This document shows, piece after piece, positions 7,204-14,303 of a stretch of 20,502 bases of DNA. This DNA comes from Clostridia bacterium BRH_c25 (GTDB lineage: Bacteria; Bacillota_A; Clostridia; Lutisporales; Lutisporaceae): positions 1-20,502 of the forward strand of contig LOES01000210.1 in the NCBI GenBank assembly GCA_001515955.1. Reading direction: 5' to 3'. The notes under the pieces were generated by a model. It did no database searches, was not told the DNA's origin, and saw only the letters and a list, made by a program, of their open reading frames with translations. Position 1 is the first letter of the stretch; every line of letters begins with the position of its first letter. Made by a program: the position numbers and the translations under genes.

Positions 7204-9468
7204 ATGACGGATATAAGCTTGCATACCAATCAAAGCAGAAAAAGTACCAGAATGATTTTTATTAAATATTCACTGACTCTCATTATTTGTTATATAATAG
7301 CTTACCTGACTGCACCGGTGTTATGGGAGAGAAATGTGAATCTGATACATACTATCGTAGAGTTGATATGCATATATATTGCGCTTTCATCCTTCTTGAT
7401 CATATGGAACTCATACCGGAAGACTATAGGCATATATCACTTGATAGGCTTTGGACTCCTTGCGGTTGCAATCTTTGATTCCTTTCATACCTATTGTTGG
7501 ATTGCTTCAGGAACATTGTCACCAGGGAATACCGACCTGACTACGAAATACTGGATAATAGGAAGGCTTGTAGAAGCATTGGTACTGGCTGCTGTCTCAT
7601 TGAAGCTTGGAAATTATATGTTAAACAAGTGGACAGGCTTGCTATTTGTATTATTCTTGTCAATTGGATTATCCCTGGTCCTATGGTTTTTCCCCGGTCT
7701 CATGCCTGCATTGCTTACAAAGGATGGGCTTACCCCTGCTAAAATCATATTGGAGTATATCGTCATAGCTTTTGCTCTATTCAGCCTTTATAAGCTTAAG
7801 GGTGAGCTTGAAAATGAAAAAGCTATCTCATATAAGTACATTTTTATGTCGCTGCTTTTCATAATTCCTGCTGAGCTATCCTTTACATTGTACAGAGTAA
7901 TTACCAGCTTGTACAATATGTATGGACATATTTTGAAAATTGTATGCTACTACTATTTGTACAAGGCAGTGTATGTCAGCTGTGTCGAGTATCCTCACAA
8001 AAGGCTTGCAGAAGCTTATGAAAAGCTGGAGGAGCGAAATGCCAGGATCAAGGAAATAAGCGATACTTTAAATGATACACTGGATGCTCTGCCAATAGGG
8101 ATTCTTAACTATGAAGCAGACAACAGAATAAAATACATGAATAAGCGCCTGGAGGATATGCTTGCCTGCGACAGGAATGCATTATACGGATTAACAGCGG
8201 AGGAATTTCTGGAAGCCTTTCCAACAGATGACCAGGAGGAAAGGAATTTATTTGAACTGGCCAATGAGGGCAAGAAGAATACAATAAGCACTATCAGAAC
8301 CTATAAAAACATGAAAGGCGAACATGTGAATATCTCTCTGACTTCACAGAATATTAAAAACGGTTTGCTTGTATATTTTTATGAAGTTAAGAAAGAGCAG
8401 GAAATAAAGAATTTTCATCTGCAGACACAAACAATATTGAATGCTGTAAACAATTGTGTACTTATGACTGATCGAAACAAAAAAATTGTTTTATATAATG
8501 AGGCCTTTAAAAAAGTTTTCGAAACAAATGGAATTGATCTAATTGGAATGTCTTTAGACAGTTTTAATGAAAGTATAGATCTCATATTAAATGAGCTGCA
8601 GGAGTCCATGCAAGAAGAAGAATTTAATAAGCCCCGGGAGGTGTCTATTACCACTCTAAAGGGTAATAGAAGAGAGATGCTGGTACATGTGGATTATATC
8701 AGGAACATTGAGAAGGAGATAATTGGTGCTATCAGCGTATTCACGGATATCACTGAGATAAAAAAGCAGAGCCGCAGTATGCAGCAGCAGGAGAAGCTGG
8801 CAATTATAGGCCAGATGGCTGCCGGGATAATACATGAAATAAAAAATCCATTGTCTACTATAAAGGGTTTGAGTCAGTTAATTATTGCCAAGACAAAATT
8901 AGATAAGGTCAGAGAGTATTCTGCTGTTATCAATGGCTCAATAGACGATGTTACCAAGGTGGTGAATGAATTTCTGAATTTTGCCAAACCAAAGCCCACT
9001 GTCAAAATAAGAACAAATATGAACAGGATTGTAGAATCAATGCAGCTTTTTACTGAGACACAATGCTATACAAAGAATATAAAAACACAATTTCATTATT
9101 CCTCTTGCATTATGGAAATAACTGCAGACGAAAGTAAGATCAAGCAGGTTATACTGAATATAACTGAAAATGCTATAGCAGCAATGGAAAACATTGAGCT
9201 GCCGGAGCTAAAGGTATCAACCTATTATGATGCAGATATGGGAGAAGGTGTGATACAAATATCTGATAATGGAACAGGAATGAGCTCTGAAGTTATTGGT
9301 AAGCTTGGTATTCCTTTTTTTACCACGAAAGAAAAAGGTACAGGGCTCGGACTGGGAATCAGCTATCAAATAATGAGTGAGCATAATGGCAGAATAGAGG
9401 TGGAGAGTGAAGCGGGGAAAGGCACAGTCTTCAAGATTGTTTTTTCACAAATAGAAAATCTGATATAA
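7204..9468 (+). CDS. Membrane PAS-domain sensor histidine kinase (candidate Spo0A kinase)
   Basis: The first 265 or so residues are a MASE3-like sensor with about seven hydrophobic segments and the FDSFHTYCW motif. A short helical linker, two PAS-like domains (about 290-405 and 405-520), a HisKA domain with phospho-acceptor His544 in HEIKNPLSTIKG, and a HATPase domain follow. The HATPase has an N-box (NITENAIAAMEN), DNGTGM, and the G-loop TGLGLGISY. The C-terminal half resembles B. subtilis KinA/KinB-type kinases. No response regulator gene is next to it except spo0A upstream, which suggests an orphan kinase feeding Spo0A; this is inference. The ATG at 7204 has GGGGGA nine bases ahead. It has its own terminator and is probably monocistronic. 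Confidence 0.9.
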   Translation: MTDISLHTNQSRKSTRMIFIKYSLTLIICYIIAYLTAPVLWERNVNLIHTIVELICIYIALSSFLIIWNSYRKTIGIYHLIGFGLLAVAIFDSFHTYCWIASGTLSPGNTDLTTKYWIIGRLVEALVLAAVSLKLGNYMLNKWTGLLFVLFLSIGLSLVLWFFPGLMPALLTKDGLTPAKIILEYIVIAFALFSLYKLKGELENEKAISYKYIFMSLLFIIPAELSFTLYRVITSLYNMYGHILKIVCYYYLYKAVYVSCVEYPHKRLAEAYEKLEERNARIKEISDTLNDTLDALPIGILNYEADNRIKYMNKRLEDMLACDRNALYGLTAEEFLEAFPTDDQEERNLFELANEGKKNTISTIRTYKNMKGEHVNISLTSQNIKNGLLVYFYEVKKEQEIKNFHLQTQTILNAVNNCVLMTDRNKKIVLYNEAFKKVFETNGIDLIGMSLDSFNESIDLILNELQESMQEEEFNKPREVSITTLKGNRREMLVHVDYIRNIEKEIIGAISVFTDITEIKKQSRSMQQQEKLAIIGQMAAGIIHEIKNPLSTIKGLSQLIIAKTKLDKVREYSAVINGSIDDVTKVVNEFLNFAKPKPTVKIRTNMNRIVESMQLFTETQCYTKNIKTQFHYSSCIMEITADESKIKQVILNITENAIAAMENIELPELKVSTYYDADMGEGVIQISDNGTGMSSEVIGKLGIPFFTTKEKGTGLGLGISYQIMSEHNGRIEVESEAGKGTVFKIVFSQIENLI

Positions 9469-9469
9469 A

Positions 9470-9504
9470 ACAAAAATCGCTGAAAAGCGATTTTTGTATT
9501 TTTT
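9470..9504 (+). terminator. Intrinsic terminator of the histidine kinase gene
   Basis: ACAAAAATCGCT (9470-9481) and AGCGATTTTTGT (9486-9497) form a perfect 12-bp stem closed by a GAAA tetraloop, followed by a T-rich tail. Confidence 0.88.
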
Positions 9505-9544
9505 GTTCTTTTTTAAAGATACTAAAAACAGTGGAGGTGTGGAA

Positions 9545-10564
9545 ATGAGGTTACAAGGCAGAATAAAAGTTGGTGCAAAAACAAAAAACCTTGTGAATTT
9601 TTTATGTCCAGGAGATATTGCTGTCATCAGGCATGATGACATTGATGAGATGGCTGCACTCGCCCTTGTATATACCGGTGTAAAAGCGGTTATAAATACA
9701 GGCAAGAGTATGACCGGAAGATTTCAGGCAATTGGTGCTACAACTCTTCTGCAGAACAATATGAGAGTCATCGATGTGAGTTTGCCTCTTGGAAGCTTCA
9801 AGGACAATGACATGATCACTGTGCTGGACAATGATATTATTGTAAGAAATTATATATACAAGAATGTATGCACCACTGTCAACTGGGATTATATCAGTAA
9901 AAGACATCAGACATCAAAAGAAAATGAAAGTCATGAGATATTGAAGTTCATCGATAATACGATAAACCATGCAGAAAGTGAAATGGATAAGCTGATCTGC
10001 TTTGCAGGGTATCCTGAGCTAAGCACGAGGCTTGAAGGCCGGCATGTAATTATTGTGGTAAGAAACAGCAATGCCATTGATGAAATAAATGTATTGAAAA
10101 GTTATATAGAAAAGTTTAATCCCATTTTTATTGGGGTGGATGGCGGAGCTGATTTTATAATAAATTGTGGTTACACGCCGGATATACTGATTGGGGATAT
10201 GGACAGTGTGTCTGATATCGGGATATACAGAAGCAGAGAAATTGTGCTTCATGCTTATGAGGACGGATATTGCCCCTGTCTTGACAGAATTGCTGCGATG
10301 AATATACCTTATAAAATTCTTGCAATGAAAGGTACCAGTGAAGATGCAGCTTTGATGCTTGCATATCATAAAAGTGCGGAGCTGCTTGTGCTTGTTGGCG
10401 GACATAGCTGCATGTATGATTTTATGTGCAAGGGCAGGCCTGGAATGTCAAGCACTTTTATAACCAGGACTTTGGTTGGCAGCAGACTTGTGGACTGTAA
10501 AGGACTCAGTATAATAGCTGCTTCCGAAAATGAAGGGAAGGATGCCTGGTGGGCGAAGATGTAA
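9545..10564 (+). CDS. SteA-like putative cytokinetic ring protein (COG4825-type)
   Basis: The 339-residue protein resembles the SteA/COG4825 family. An N-terminal segment holds IRHDDIDEMAALAL and GKSMTGRF. A C-terminal thiamine-pyrophosphokinase-like fold has FIGVDGGADF and IGDMDSVSD; SEDAALMLAY stands where the true enzyme has its later substrate motif, so catalysis is doubtful. In Corynebacterium, SteA works with the membrane protein SteB at the division septum. Here no SteB-like gene follows, and I see no C-terminal membrane anchor although the COG is described as membrane-anchored. The ATG at 9545 has GGAGGTG at 9533-9539. It overlaps the next gene by 16 bases and leads a four-gene operon. 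Confidence 0.75.
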   Translation: MRLQGRIKVGAKTKNLVNFLCPGDIAVIRHDDIDEMAALALVYTGVKAVINTGKSMTGRFQAIGATTLLQNNMRVIDVSLPLGSFKDNDMITVLDNDIIVRNYIYKNVCTTVNWDYISKRHQTSKENESHEILKFIDNTINHAESEMDKLICFAGYPELSTRLEGRHVIIVVRNSNAIDEINVLKSYIEKFNPIFIGVDGGADFIINCGYTPDILIGDMDSVSDIGIYRSREIVLHAYEDGYCPCLDRIAAMNIPYKILAMKGTSEDAALMLAYHKSAELLVLVGGHSCMYDFMCKGRPGMSSTFITRTLVGSRLVDCKGLSIIAASENEGKDAWWAKM

Positions 10565-11226
10565 GTGTGATAATACCGGCTTTCAATGAGCAGTCCAGGA
10601 TAGTACAGACGGTGGAATGCTTGAGAGACATTGAAGGGATTAAAGAAATTATCGTAGTGGATGATGGCTCCACCGATTCAACCTACCAGCTGCTAAAACC
10701 ATTGAAAGGTATTACCCTTCTAAGGATTGAATATAACAAAGGAAAGGGTAATGCGGTAAGATATGCTTTGGACTATGTGAGCAGCAGCTTTGTAGCTCTT
10801 TTGGATGCCGATCTGTGCGAAAGTGCTTCTGAAGTAAAAAAGCTTATTGAATGCATAAGACCGGAAGAAAAAACAATAATAATAGGCAGACTTCCCGCTC
10901 CCGGGAAAAAAGGCGGGTTTGGAATTGTCAAGAGAGTTTCTGGCAGCGGCTTTTATGCATTGACTTCGAGAAGGGTAGATTCACTGCTAAGCGGCCAGAG
11001 AATACTTCCCATGGACTTCTTAAAAAGTATTGAGCTTCCCGATGGCTTTGGACTTGAATTTAAAATTACTCTTGAAGGAGTTAAGAAGGGCTTTCAATTG
11101 GTTGAAGTACCGGTTGAAATGCGGCACAGAGAAACAGGCAGGGATATGAAGGGCTTTCTCCACAGGGGTAAGCAGTGCCTTGATATCCTGAAAATTATCA
11201 GATATGAGATGCGGTCAAACAGGTGA
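10549..11226 (+). CDS. Family 2 glycosyltransferase
   Basis: This 225-residue GT-A enzyme has the family 2 N-terminus VIIPAFNE (residues 7-14), the nucleotide-binding pair D38-D39 in VVDDGSTDST, and a metal-binding DAD motif in ALLDADLCES. It resembles polyprenyl-phosphate sugar transferases of the DPM1/DPG type but has no C-terminal membrane helices. The GTG start at 10549 overlaps the end of the SteA-like gene by 16 bases and is preceded by AAGGGAAGG, suggesting translational coupling. Next to a MraY/WecA-like gene it may add a sugar to a lipid-linked intermediate; donor and acceptor are unknown. Confidence 0.82.
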   Translation: MGEDVSVIIPAFNEQSRIVQTVECLRDIEGIKEIIVVDDGSTDSTYQLLKPLKGITLLRIEYNKGKGNAVRYALDYVSSSFVALLDADLCESASEVKKLIECIRPEEKTIIIGRLPAPGKKGGFGIVKRVSGSGFYALTSRRVDSLLSGQRILPMDFLKSIELPDGFGLEFKITLEGVKKGFQLVEVPVEMRHRETGRDMKGFLHRGKQCLDILKIIRYEMRSNR

Positions 11227-11231
11227 TATTT

Positions 11232-12077
11232 ATGTATATGAACATAATGGCAGTTATAGCGGTTGTCATGATAATAGCGCAATTTCTGCTGCACAATATA
11301 ATGAAAATGCTTTGCAATACGGATAAAGCAATATGCAGTTCAGTAAACTACAGGGGAAAAGCAATACCTGCAATAGGGGGCATAGTATTCATACCTATTC
11401 TGCTGGTGGCAATTCTCCTGCTTTTATTGTCGGAGACAGGAAATTACTATGGCTATTTAAGTTATTTGGCTCTTGTACTCTGCATGGGCTTTATAGGAGT
11501 GGTTGACGACCTTGTTGGCGATAGAAGAACTAAAGGGCTCATAAAACATATCTCCAGTACATTAAAAGGTATCATGACGACCGGTTTTCTAAAAGCATTA
11601 ATCGGTATCCTGGTGTCATGCATAATAAGTATTGGGGCAGTAAGCACATACTTTGAATTCATTGTGAACGTTTTTATCATCTCTTTATTCGCAAATACCC
11701 TTAACCTTTTCGATTTGCGGCCGGGAAGAGCGGTAAAGGTTTTTCTGGCAATATCCGTTATGCTCCTGACCGGAGCAAAAGGAAGAATAGCAGAGGCAGT
11801 GCCCATAATAATTCTCAGTTTAACTGCCGGGCTCTATATCAGGTATGATTTGAAAGAAATATGCATGCTTGGGGATACAGGAGCTAATATCCTGGGAATT
11901 ACATTGGGATATTACAGTACTTTGTTTTTGGGTTTTAATGCAAAACTGATGCTATTAGTCTTTCTTGTATTTCTGAATATTATATCCGAGAGAATATCAA
12001 TAACCGAAATAATCAACAGCAACAGGCTGCTGTCTTATATTGACGGCATAGGAAGGGGGCAAGCCGGCAACAGATGA
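11232..12077 (+). CDS. MraY/WecA-like family 4 glycosyl-1-phosphate transferase
   Basis: This polytopic membrane protein of 281 residues has many hydrophobic segments. It resembles the family that moves a sugar-1-phosphate from a UDP-sugar to polyprenyl phosphate. Visible family marks are KAIPAIGG, the catalytic DD pair in GVVDDLVGD, NTLNLFDLRPGRA (the place of the NxxN...D motif, with DLRPGRA instead of the DGLDG of MraY), and LGDTGAN. It is shorter than MraY and lacks its histidine-rich C-terminal loop. The DLRPGRA form marks a little-studied subfamily, I believe often near steA. AGGTG at 11221-11225 favours the ATG at 11232. Its stop overlaps the next start (ATGA). Confidence 0.82.
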   Translation: MYMNIMAVIAVVMIIAQFLLHNIMKMLCNTDKAICSSVNYRGKAIPAIGGIVFIPILLVAILLLLLSETGNYYGYLSYLALVLCMGFIGVVDDLVGDRRTKGLIKHISSTLKGIMTTGFLKALIGILVSCIISIGAVSTYFEFIVNVFIISLFANTLNLFDLRPGRAVKVFLAISVMLLTGAKGRIAEAVPIIILSLTAGLYIRYDLKEICMLGDTGANILGITLGYYSTLFLGFNAKLMLLVFLVFLNIISERISITEIINSNRLLSYIDGIGRGQAGNR

Positions 12078-13135
12078 TAGAGATAGTAACAGCAAAAGTA
12101 GAGAAAGTAACATACAGAGAAGAATATGTAACCAGGTTCAGTATAAAAAAAGACGGACGCTTGTATAATTGTATAAACTACAATCAGCTGACAGGAGCGA
12201 TTGAGGAAAATGATACCGTATTGTTGAATACAACTGCAGTAGAGCTTGGACTTGGATCCGGCGGTTATCATTTTGTTATGGCAAATATTAGTAGAAACAG
12301 ATATTCTAATATTGGAGAAGGTCATATCATGAAGCTGAGATATACCCCCATGCAAATGAACTGCATGGCTGCTGAAGCACAAGAAAGCTCTTATCATGAG
12401 GTTTTCAACAGCTTTGAATCCCTTGAAGCTATGCCGGTAATTATTGGCACGCTTCACAGTATGGTTGCTCCTATAGCACTTACATTAAAGTATCTTGCGG
12501 ATAAAGAAAGAATAGTATATATAATGACTGATGGGGGAGCTTTGCCTATATGGATGAGCGAGGCGGTAAAAAGGCTACGGAAGGATGGTATTGTTACAGG
12601 GACTGTAACTTATGGAAATGCTTTCGGAGGGGATGTTGAGTGCATAAATGTGTATACAGCTCTTATTGCAGCCAAGGAAATACTAAAGGCAGATGCAGTT
12701 ATTATATGTATGGGGCCTGGAATAGCTGGGACGGATACAAAATATGGCTTCAGCGGGATAGAACAAAGCCAGATAATTGACGCAGCAAACAATTTAAAGG
12801 GAAAAGCCATAGCAGTACCGCGTATATCCTTTGCCGACAACAGAAGCCGGCATTACGGATTGAGCCATCACAGCCGGATGACCTTGGGAAAGCTGTGTTG
12901 TACTAAAGCATATATAGCTCTGCCGGAGCTTGAGTCTCCAAAGGGGGAACTGATAAATGCCCAATTGAGGGACAGCGGAATTCTGTCCAGGCATGAGGTA
13001 AGCTTCTGGAACAGCAAGCAAATTGATATGCTTCTGGAGAAGGAAGAGGACCGGCTTGAGAGGATGGGAAAAAGCTTCAGTCAGGATAAGGAGTATTTCA
13101 TAACTTGCGGGCTTTCTGCCTTTTTTGCTACCTAA
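12074..13135 (+). CDS. DUF3866 family protein, function unknown
   Basis: The 353-residue protein matches what I know of DUF3866: an N-terminal beta-rich part (TAKVEKV, then GAIEENDTVLLNTTAVELGLGSGG) followed by an alpha/beta region with GTLHSMVAPIA, YIMTDGGALP, VTYGNAFGGD, CMGPGIAGT and HYGLSHHSRMTLG. No signal peptide or membrane segment is evident. Several conserved Gly, Asp and His motifs suggest an enzyme or ligand-binding fold, but no function is established. It overlaps the previous gene by 4 bases, so it belongs to the SteA-like operon. A 15-bp hairpin begins inside its stop codon. Confidence 0.85.
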   Translation: MIEIVTAKVEKVTYREEYVTRFSIKKDGRLYNCINYNQLTGAIEENDTVLLNTTAVELGLGSGGYHFVMANISRNRYSNIGEGHIMKLRYTPMQMNCMAAEAQESSYHEVFNSFESLEAMPVIIGTLHSMVAPIALTLKYLADKERIVYIMTDGGALPIWMSEAVKRLRKDGIVTGTVTYGNAFGGDVECINVYTALIAAKEILKADAVIICMGPGIAGTDTKYGFSGIEQSQIIDAANNLKGKAIAVPRISFADNRSRHYGLSHHSRMTLGKLCCTKAYIALPELESPKGELINAQLRDSGILSRHEVSFWNSKQIDMLLEKEEDRLERMGKSFSQDKEYFITCGLSAFFAT

Positions 13136-13185
13136 TGCTTATTAACACAACAAATTTCTAGTCATTCATAGTGTTAATAAGCATT
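13134..13185 (+). terminator. 15-bp perfect hairpin at the DUF3866 stop codon
   Basis: AATGCTTATTAACAC (13134-13148) pairs perfectly with 13171-13185 around a 22-base loop. It lies between two convergent genes and could stop transcription from the + side. It lacks a clear U-run, so termination may be weak. Confidence 0.5.
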
Positions 13186-13187
13186 TC

Positions 13188-13245
13188 CTTAATTTAGTGC
13201 CTCGCAAGCCCTAGAAGGAATATACTTTAAGAGGCACTAATTAAG
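13188..13245 (-). terminator. Long inverted repeat at the end of the mciZ-like gene
   Basis: CTTAATTTAGTGCCTC (13188-13203) pairs with GAGGCACTAATTAAG (13231-13245) with a single bulged T, around a 27-base loop. The right arm contains the stop codon of the small minus-strand gene (13237-13239). It may act as its 3' hairpin, though without a U-run. Confidence 0.5.
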
Positions 13246-13374
13246 CTTTTGTCTGCAAGACAAAATATATTCCCTTAAAGTAATTTGCTTGTTTTCAATG
13301 GCAGACAACTGTAAAATCAATTCATTGAATTTTCCTACAAAGTGAAAGCCGTTGGTATAGACATATTTTGTCAT
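13237..13374 (-). CDS. MciZ-like small protein, candidate FtsZ inhibitor of sporulation
   Basis: A 45-codon gene starts with ATG at 13374-13372 and ends with TAG. AAGGAAGG (13383-13390 on this strand) sits 8 bases before the start, and a sigma-E-like promoter lies upstream. Aligned without gaps to B. subtilis MciZ (40 residues, from memory), it shares M1, G9, V13-G14-K15, E18, L23 and I37. It also has similar residues at 19 (I/L), 34 (K/R), 35 (D/E) and 36 (W/Y). MciZ is made in the mother cell and blocks FtsZ assembly after asymmetric division. B. subtilis mciZ, as I recall, also neighbours nudF; here nudF is the divergent neighbour. An 8-bp hairpin (13247-13265) lies inside the last codons. 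The gene is well supported; the MciZ identity is a strong hypothesis. Confidence 0.72.
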   Translation of the reverse strand: MTKYVYTNGFHFVGKFNELILQLSAIENKQITLREYILSCRQKLN

Positions 13375-13408
13375 TTTAGATACCTTCCTTTTAATTGTAT
13401 GTTAAAAT

Positions 13409-13436
13409 ATTATATGTACAAGAGTCTGAGATATTC
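13409..13436 (-). promoter_or_regulatory. Sigma-E-like promoter of the mciZ-like gene
   Basis: Read on the minus strand, GAATATC (13436-13430) matches 6 of 7 of the sigma-E -35 consensus kmATATT, and CATATAAT (13416-13409) matches 7 of 8 of CATACAnT, with a 13-base spacer. Transcription would start near 13400, leaving a short leader with the ribosome site. The -10 also contains TATAAT, but no sigma-A -35 is present at the right distance. Confidence 0.55.
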
Positions 13437-13530
13437 CATTTAAGGAAGCATTTAAGTGAAACTTGAATTAAGAATGTATCAAAGGCTCCAATTTAAACAT
13501 TGTACATTCAAGGAAGCCTTTGATGAAACT
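13437..13530 (+). repeat. Imperfect direct repeat related to the 76-bp repeat tail
   Basis: The segments at 13437-13463 and 13505-13530 are near-identical direct repeats: each has CATT, then AAGGAAGC, a T-rich bit, and GAAACT. The same AAGGAAGC...TTT...GAAA pattern ends the 76-bp repeats at 1248-1266 and 4491-4509. A further similar piece, TTTTTCGCGAAATAT, is at 13588-13602. The region seems to hold worn fragments of that family. Confidence 0.45.
13478..13524. repeat. Inverted repeat upstream of nudF
   Basis: ATCAAAGGCTCC (13478-13489) pairs with GGAAGCCTTTGAT (13512-13524) with one bulged A, around a 22-base loop. It ends about 30 bases before the proposed nudF promoter, so it is not in the nudF message. 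Its role is unknown. Confidence 0.45.
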
Positions 13531-13553
13531 CATTTACGGAAAGCGGAACATTA

Positions 13554-13584
13554 TTGAAATTTATGCTTTCCTATTCGTTATAAA
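13554..13584 (+). promoter_or_regulatory. Possible sigma-A promoter of nudF
   Basis: TTGAAA (13554-13559) and TATAAA (13579-13584) are separated by 19 bases, slightly long. The nudF start is about 40 bases downstream. Confidence 0.4.
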
Positions 13585-13624
13585 ATGTTTTTCGCGAAAT
13601 ATATAGAAGGGAGACGGAAATAGT

Positions 13625-14176
13625 TTGAGCAGAGAAGAGACAATTACATGCAGAAATATTTTCAATGGTTCAATATTAAAATTGGATTTGCATGAAGTAC
13701 TACTGGAAAATCAAAAAATTGCCGAAAGGGAAATAATCACGCATCAAGGAGGTGTAGGAGTGCTGCCAATAACCGCTTATAATGAGATAGTTCTTGTGAA
13801 GCAGTACCGGAAGCCCTTTGAATGTGAAACCTTGGAGATTCCTGCAGGCAAAAAGGATAAGGATGAAGAGCCAATAAGCTGTGCAGTAAGGGAGCTTAAG
13901 GAGGAGACGGGTATAACAGCAAGAAGCATGACCTTTCTTGTGGATATGTATCCATCTCCGGGGTATACCAGCGAAATAGTTCATATATATAAGGCCGAAG
14001 GTCTGACTTACGGTGACTCGGCTGCTGATGAAGATGAGTTTGTTGAGGTACTCAAGTATTCAATGGAAGAAGCTGTTGAACTGATAAAAGGTGGGCAGAT
14101 TAAAGATGCTAAGACAATTGTTGCTGTTATGATGGCTGCAAATGAAAGGCTTATCCAAAACATGGACAATAAATGA
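13625..14176 (+). CDS. nudF: ADP-ribose pyrophosphatase (Nudix hydrolase)
   Basis: NudF hydrolyses ADP-ribose to AMP and ribose 5-phosphate. The 183-residue protein carries a complete Nudix box at residues 75-97: G75, E81, R89-E90, E93-E94 and G96-I97 fit GX5EX7REUXEEXGU. YPSPGYTSE a little later is typical of the ADP-ribose-cleaving branch. The start is a TTG at 13625, with GGGAG about 11 bases ahead, a rather long gap; no in-frame ATG fits better. nudF-spoIIM-xerD-deoB is a conserved order also seen in B. subtilis. The mciZ-like gene diverges from it. Confidence 0.9.
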   Translation: MSREETITCRNIFNGSILKLDLHEVLLENQKIAEREIITHQGGVGVLPITAYNEIVLVKQYRKPFECETLEIPAGKKDKDEEPISCAVRELKEETGITARSMTFLVDMYPSPGYTSEIVHIYKAEGLTYGDSAADEDEFVEVLKYSMEEAVELIKGGQIKDAKTIVAVMMAANERLIQNMDNK

Positions 14177-14219
14177 ATTTGCTTTGCTATAGCTGAACCT
14201 GGAAATATGATAAATGATA

Positions 14220-14248
14220 TCATAATATAATCCCCTTAAGCATATTAT
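14220..14248 (+). promoter_or_regulatory. Possible sigma-E promoter of spoIIM
   Basis: TCATAAT (14220-14226) fits 6 of 7 of kmATATT. After 14 bases CATATTAT (14241-14248) fits 6 of 8 of CATACAnT. B. subtilis spoIIM is sigma-E dependent. An alternative sigma-A -10, TATAAT, at 14226-14231 lacks a good -35. Confidence 0.4.
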
Positions 14249-14303
14249 CAACATAGAGAAATAGTAACAAGCCATGGATAAAAGCTGAGAGGGGGTATTT
14301 CTT

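Noticed and set aside
13134..13524. A shared family for the hairpins with 22-base loops (13134, 13478 and the 76-bp repeat)
   Set aside because: The equal loop length is striking, but stem and loop sequences do not align convincingly, so chance is likely.
13475..13558. Plus-strand 27-codon open frame before nudF
   Set aside because: There is no ribosome site, it spans a hairpin and direct repeats, and the product resembles nothing I know.
13134..13624. CRISPR array in the repeat-rich gap
   Set aside because: The repeats are palindromes or two-copy imperfect direct repeats, with no regular spacing or spacers, and no cas genes are present.
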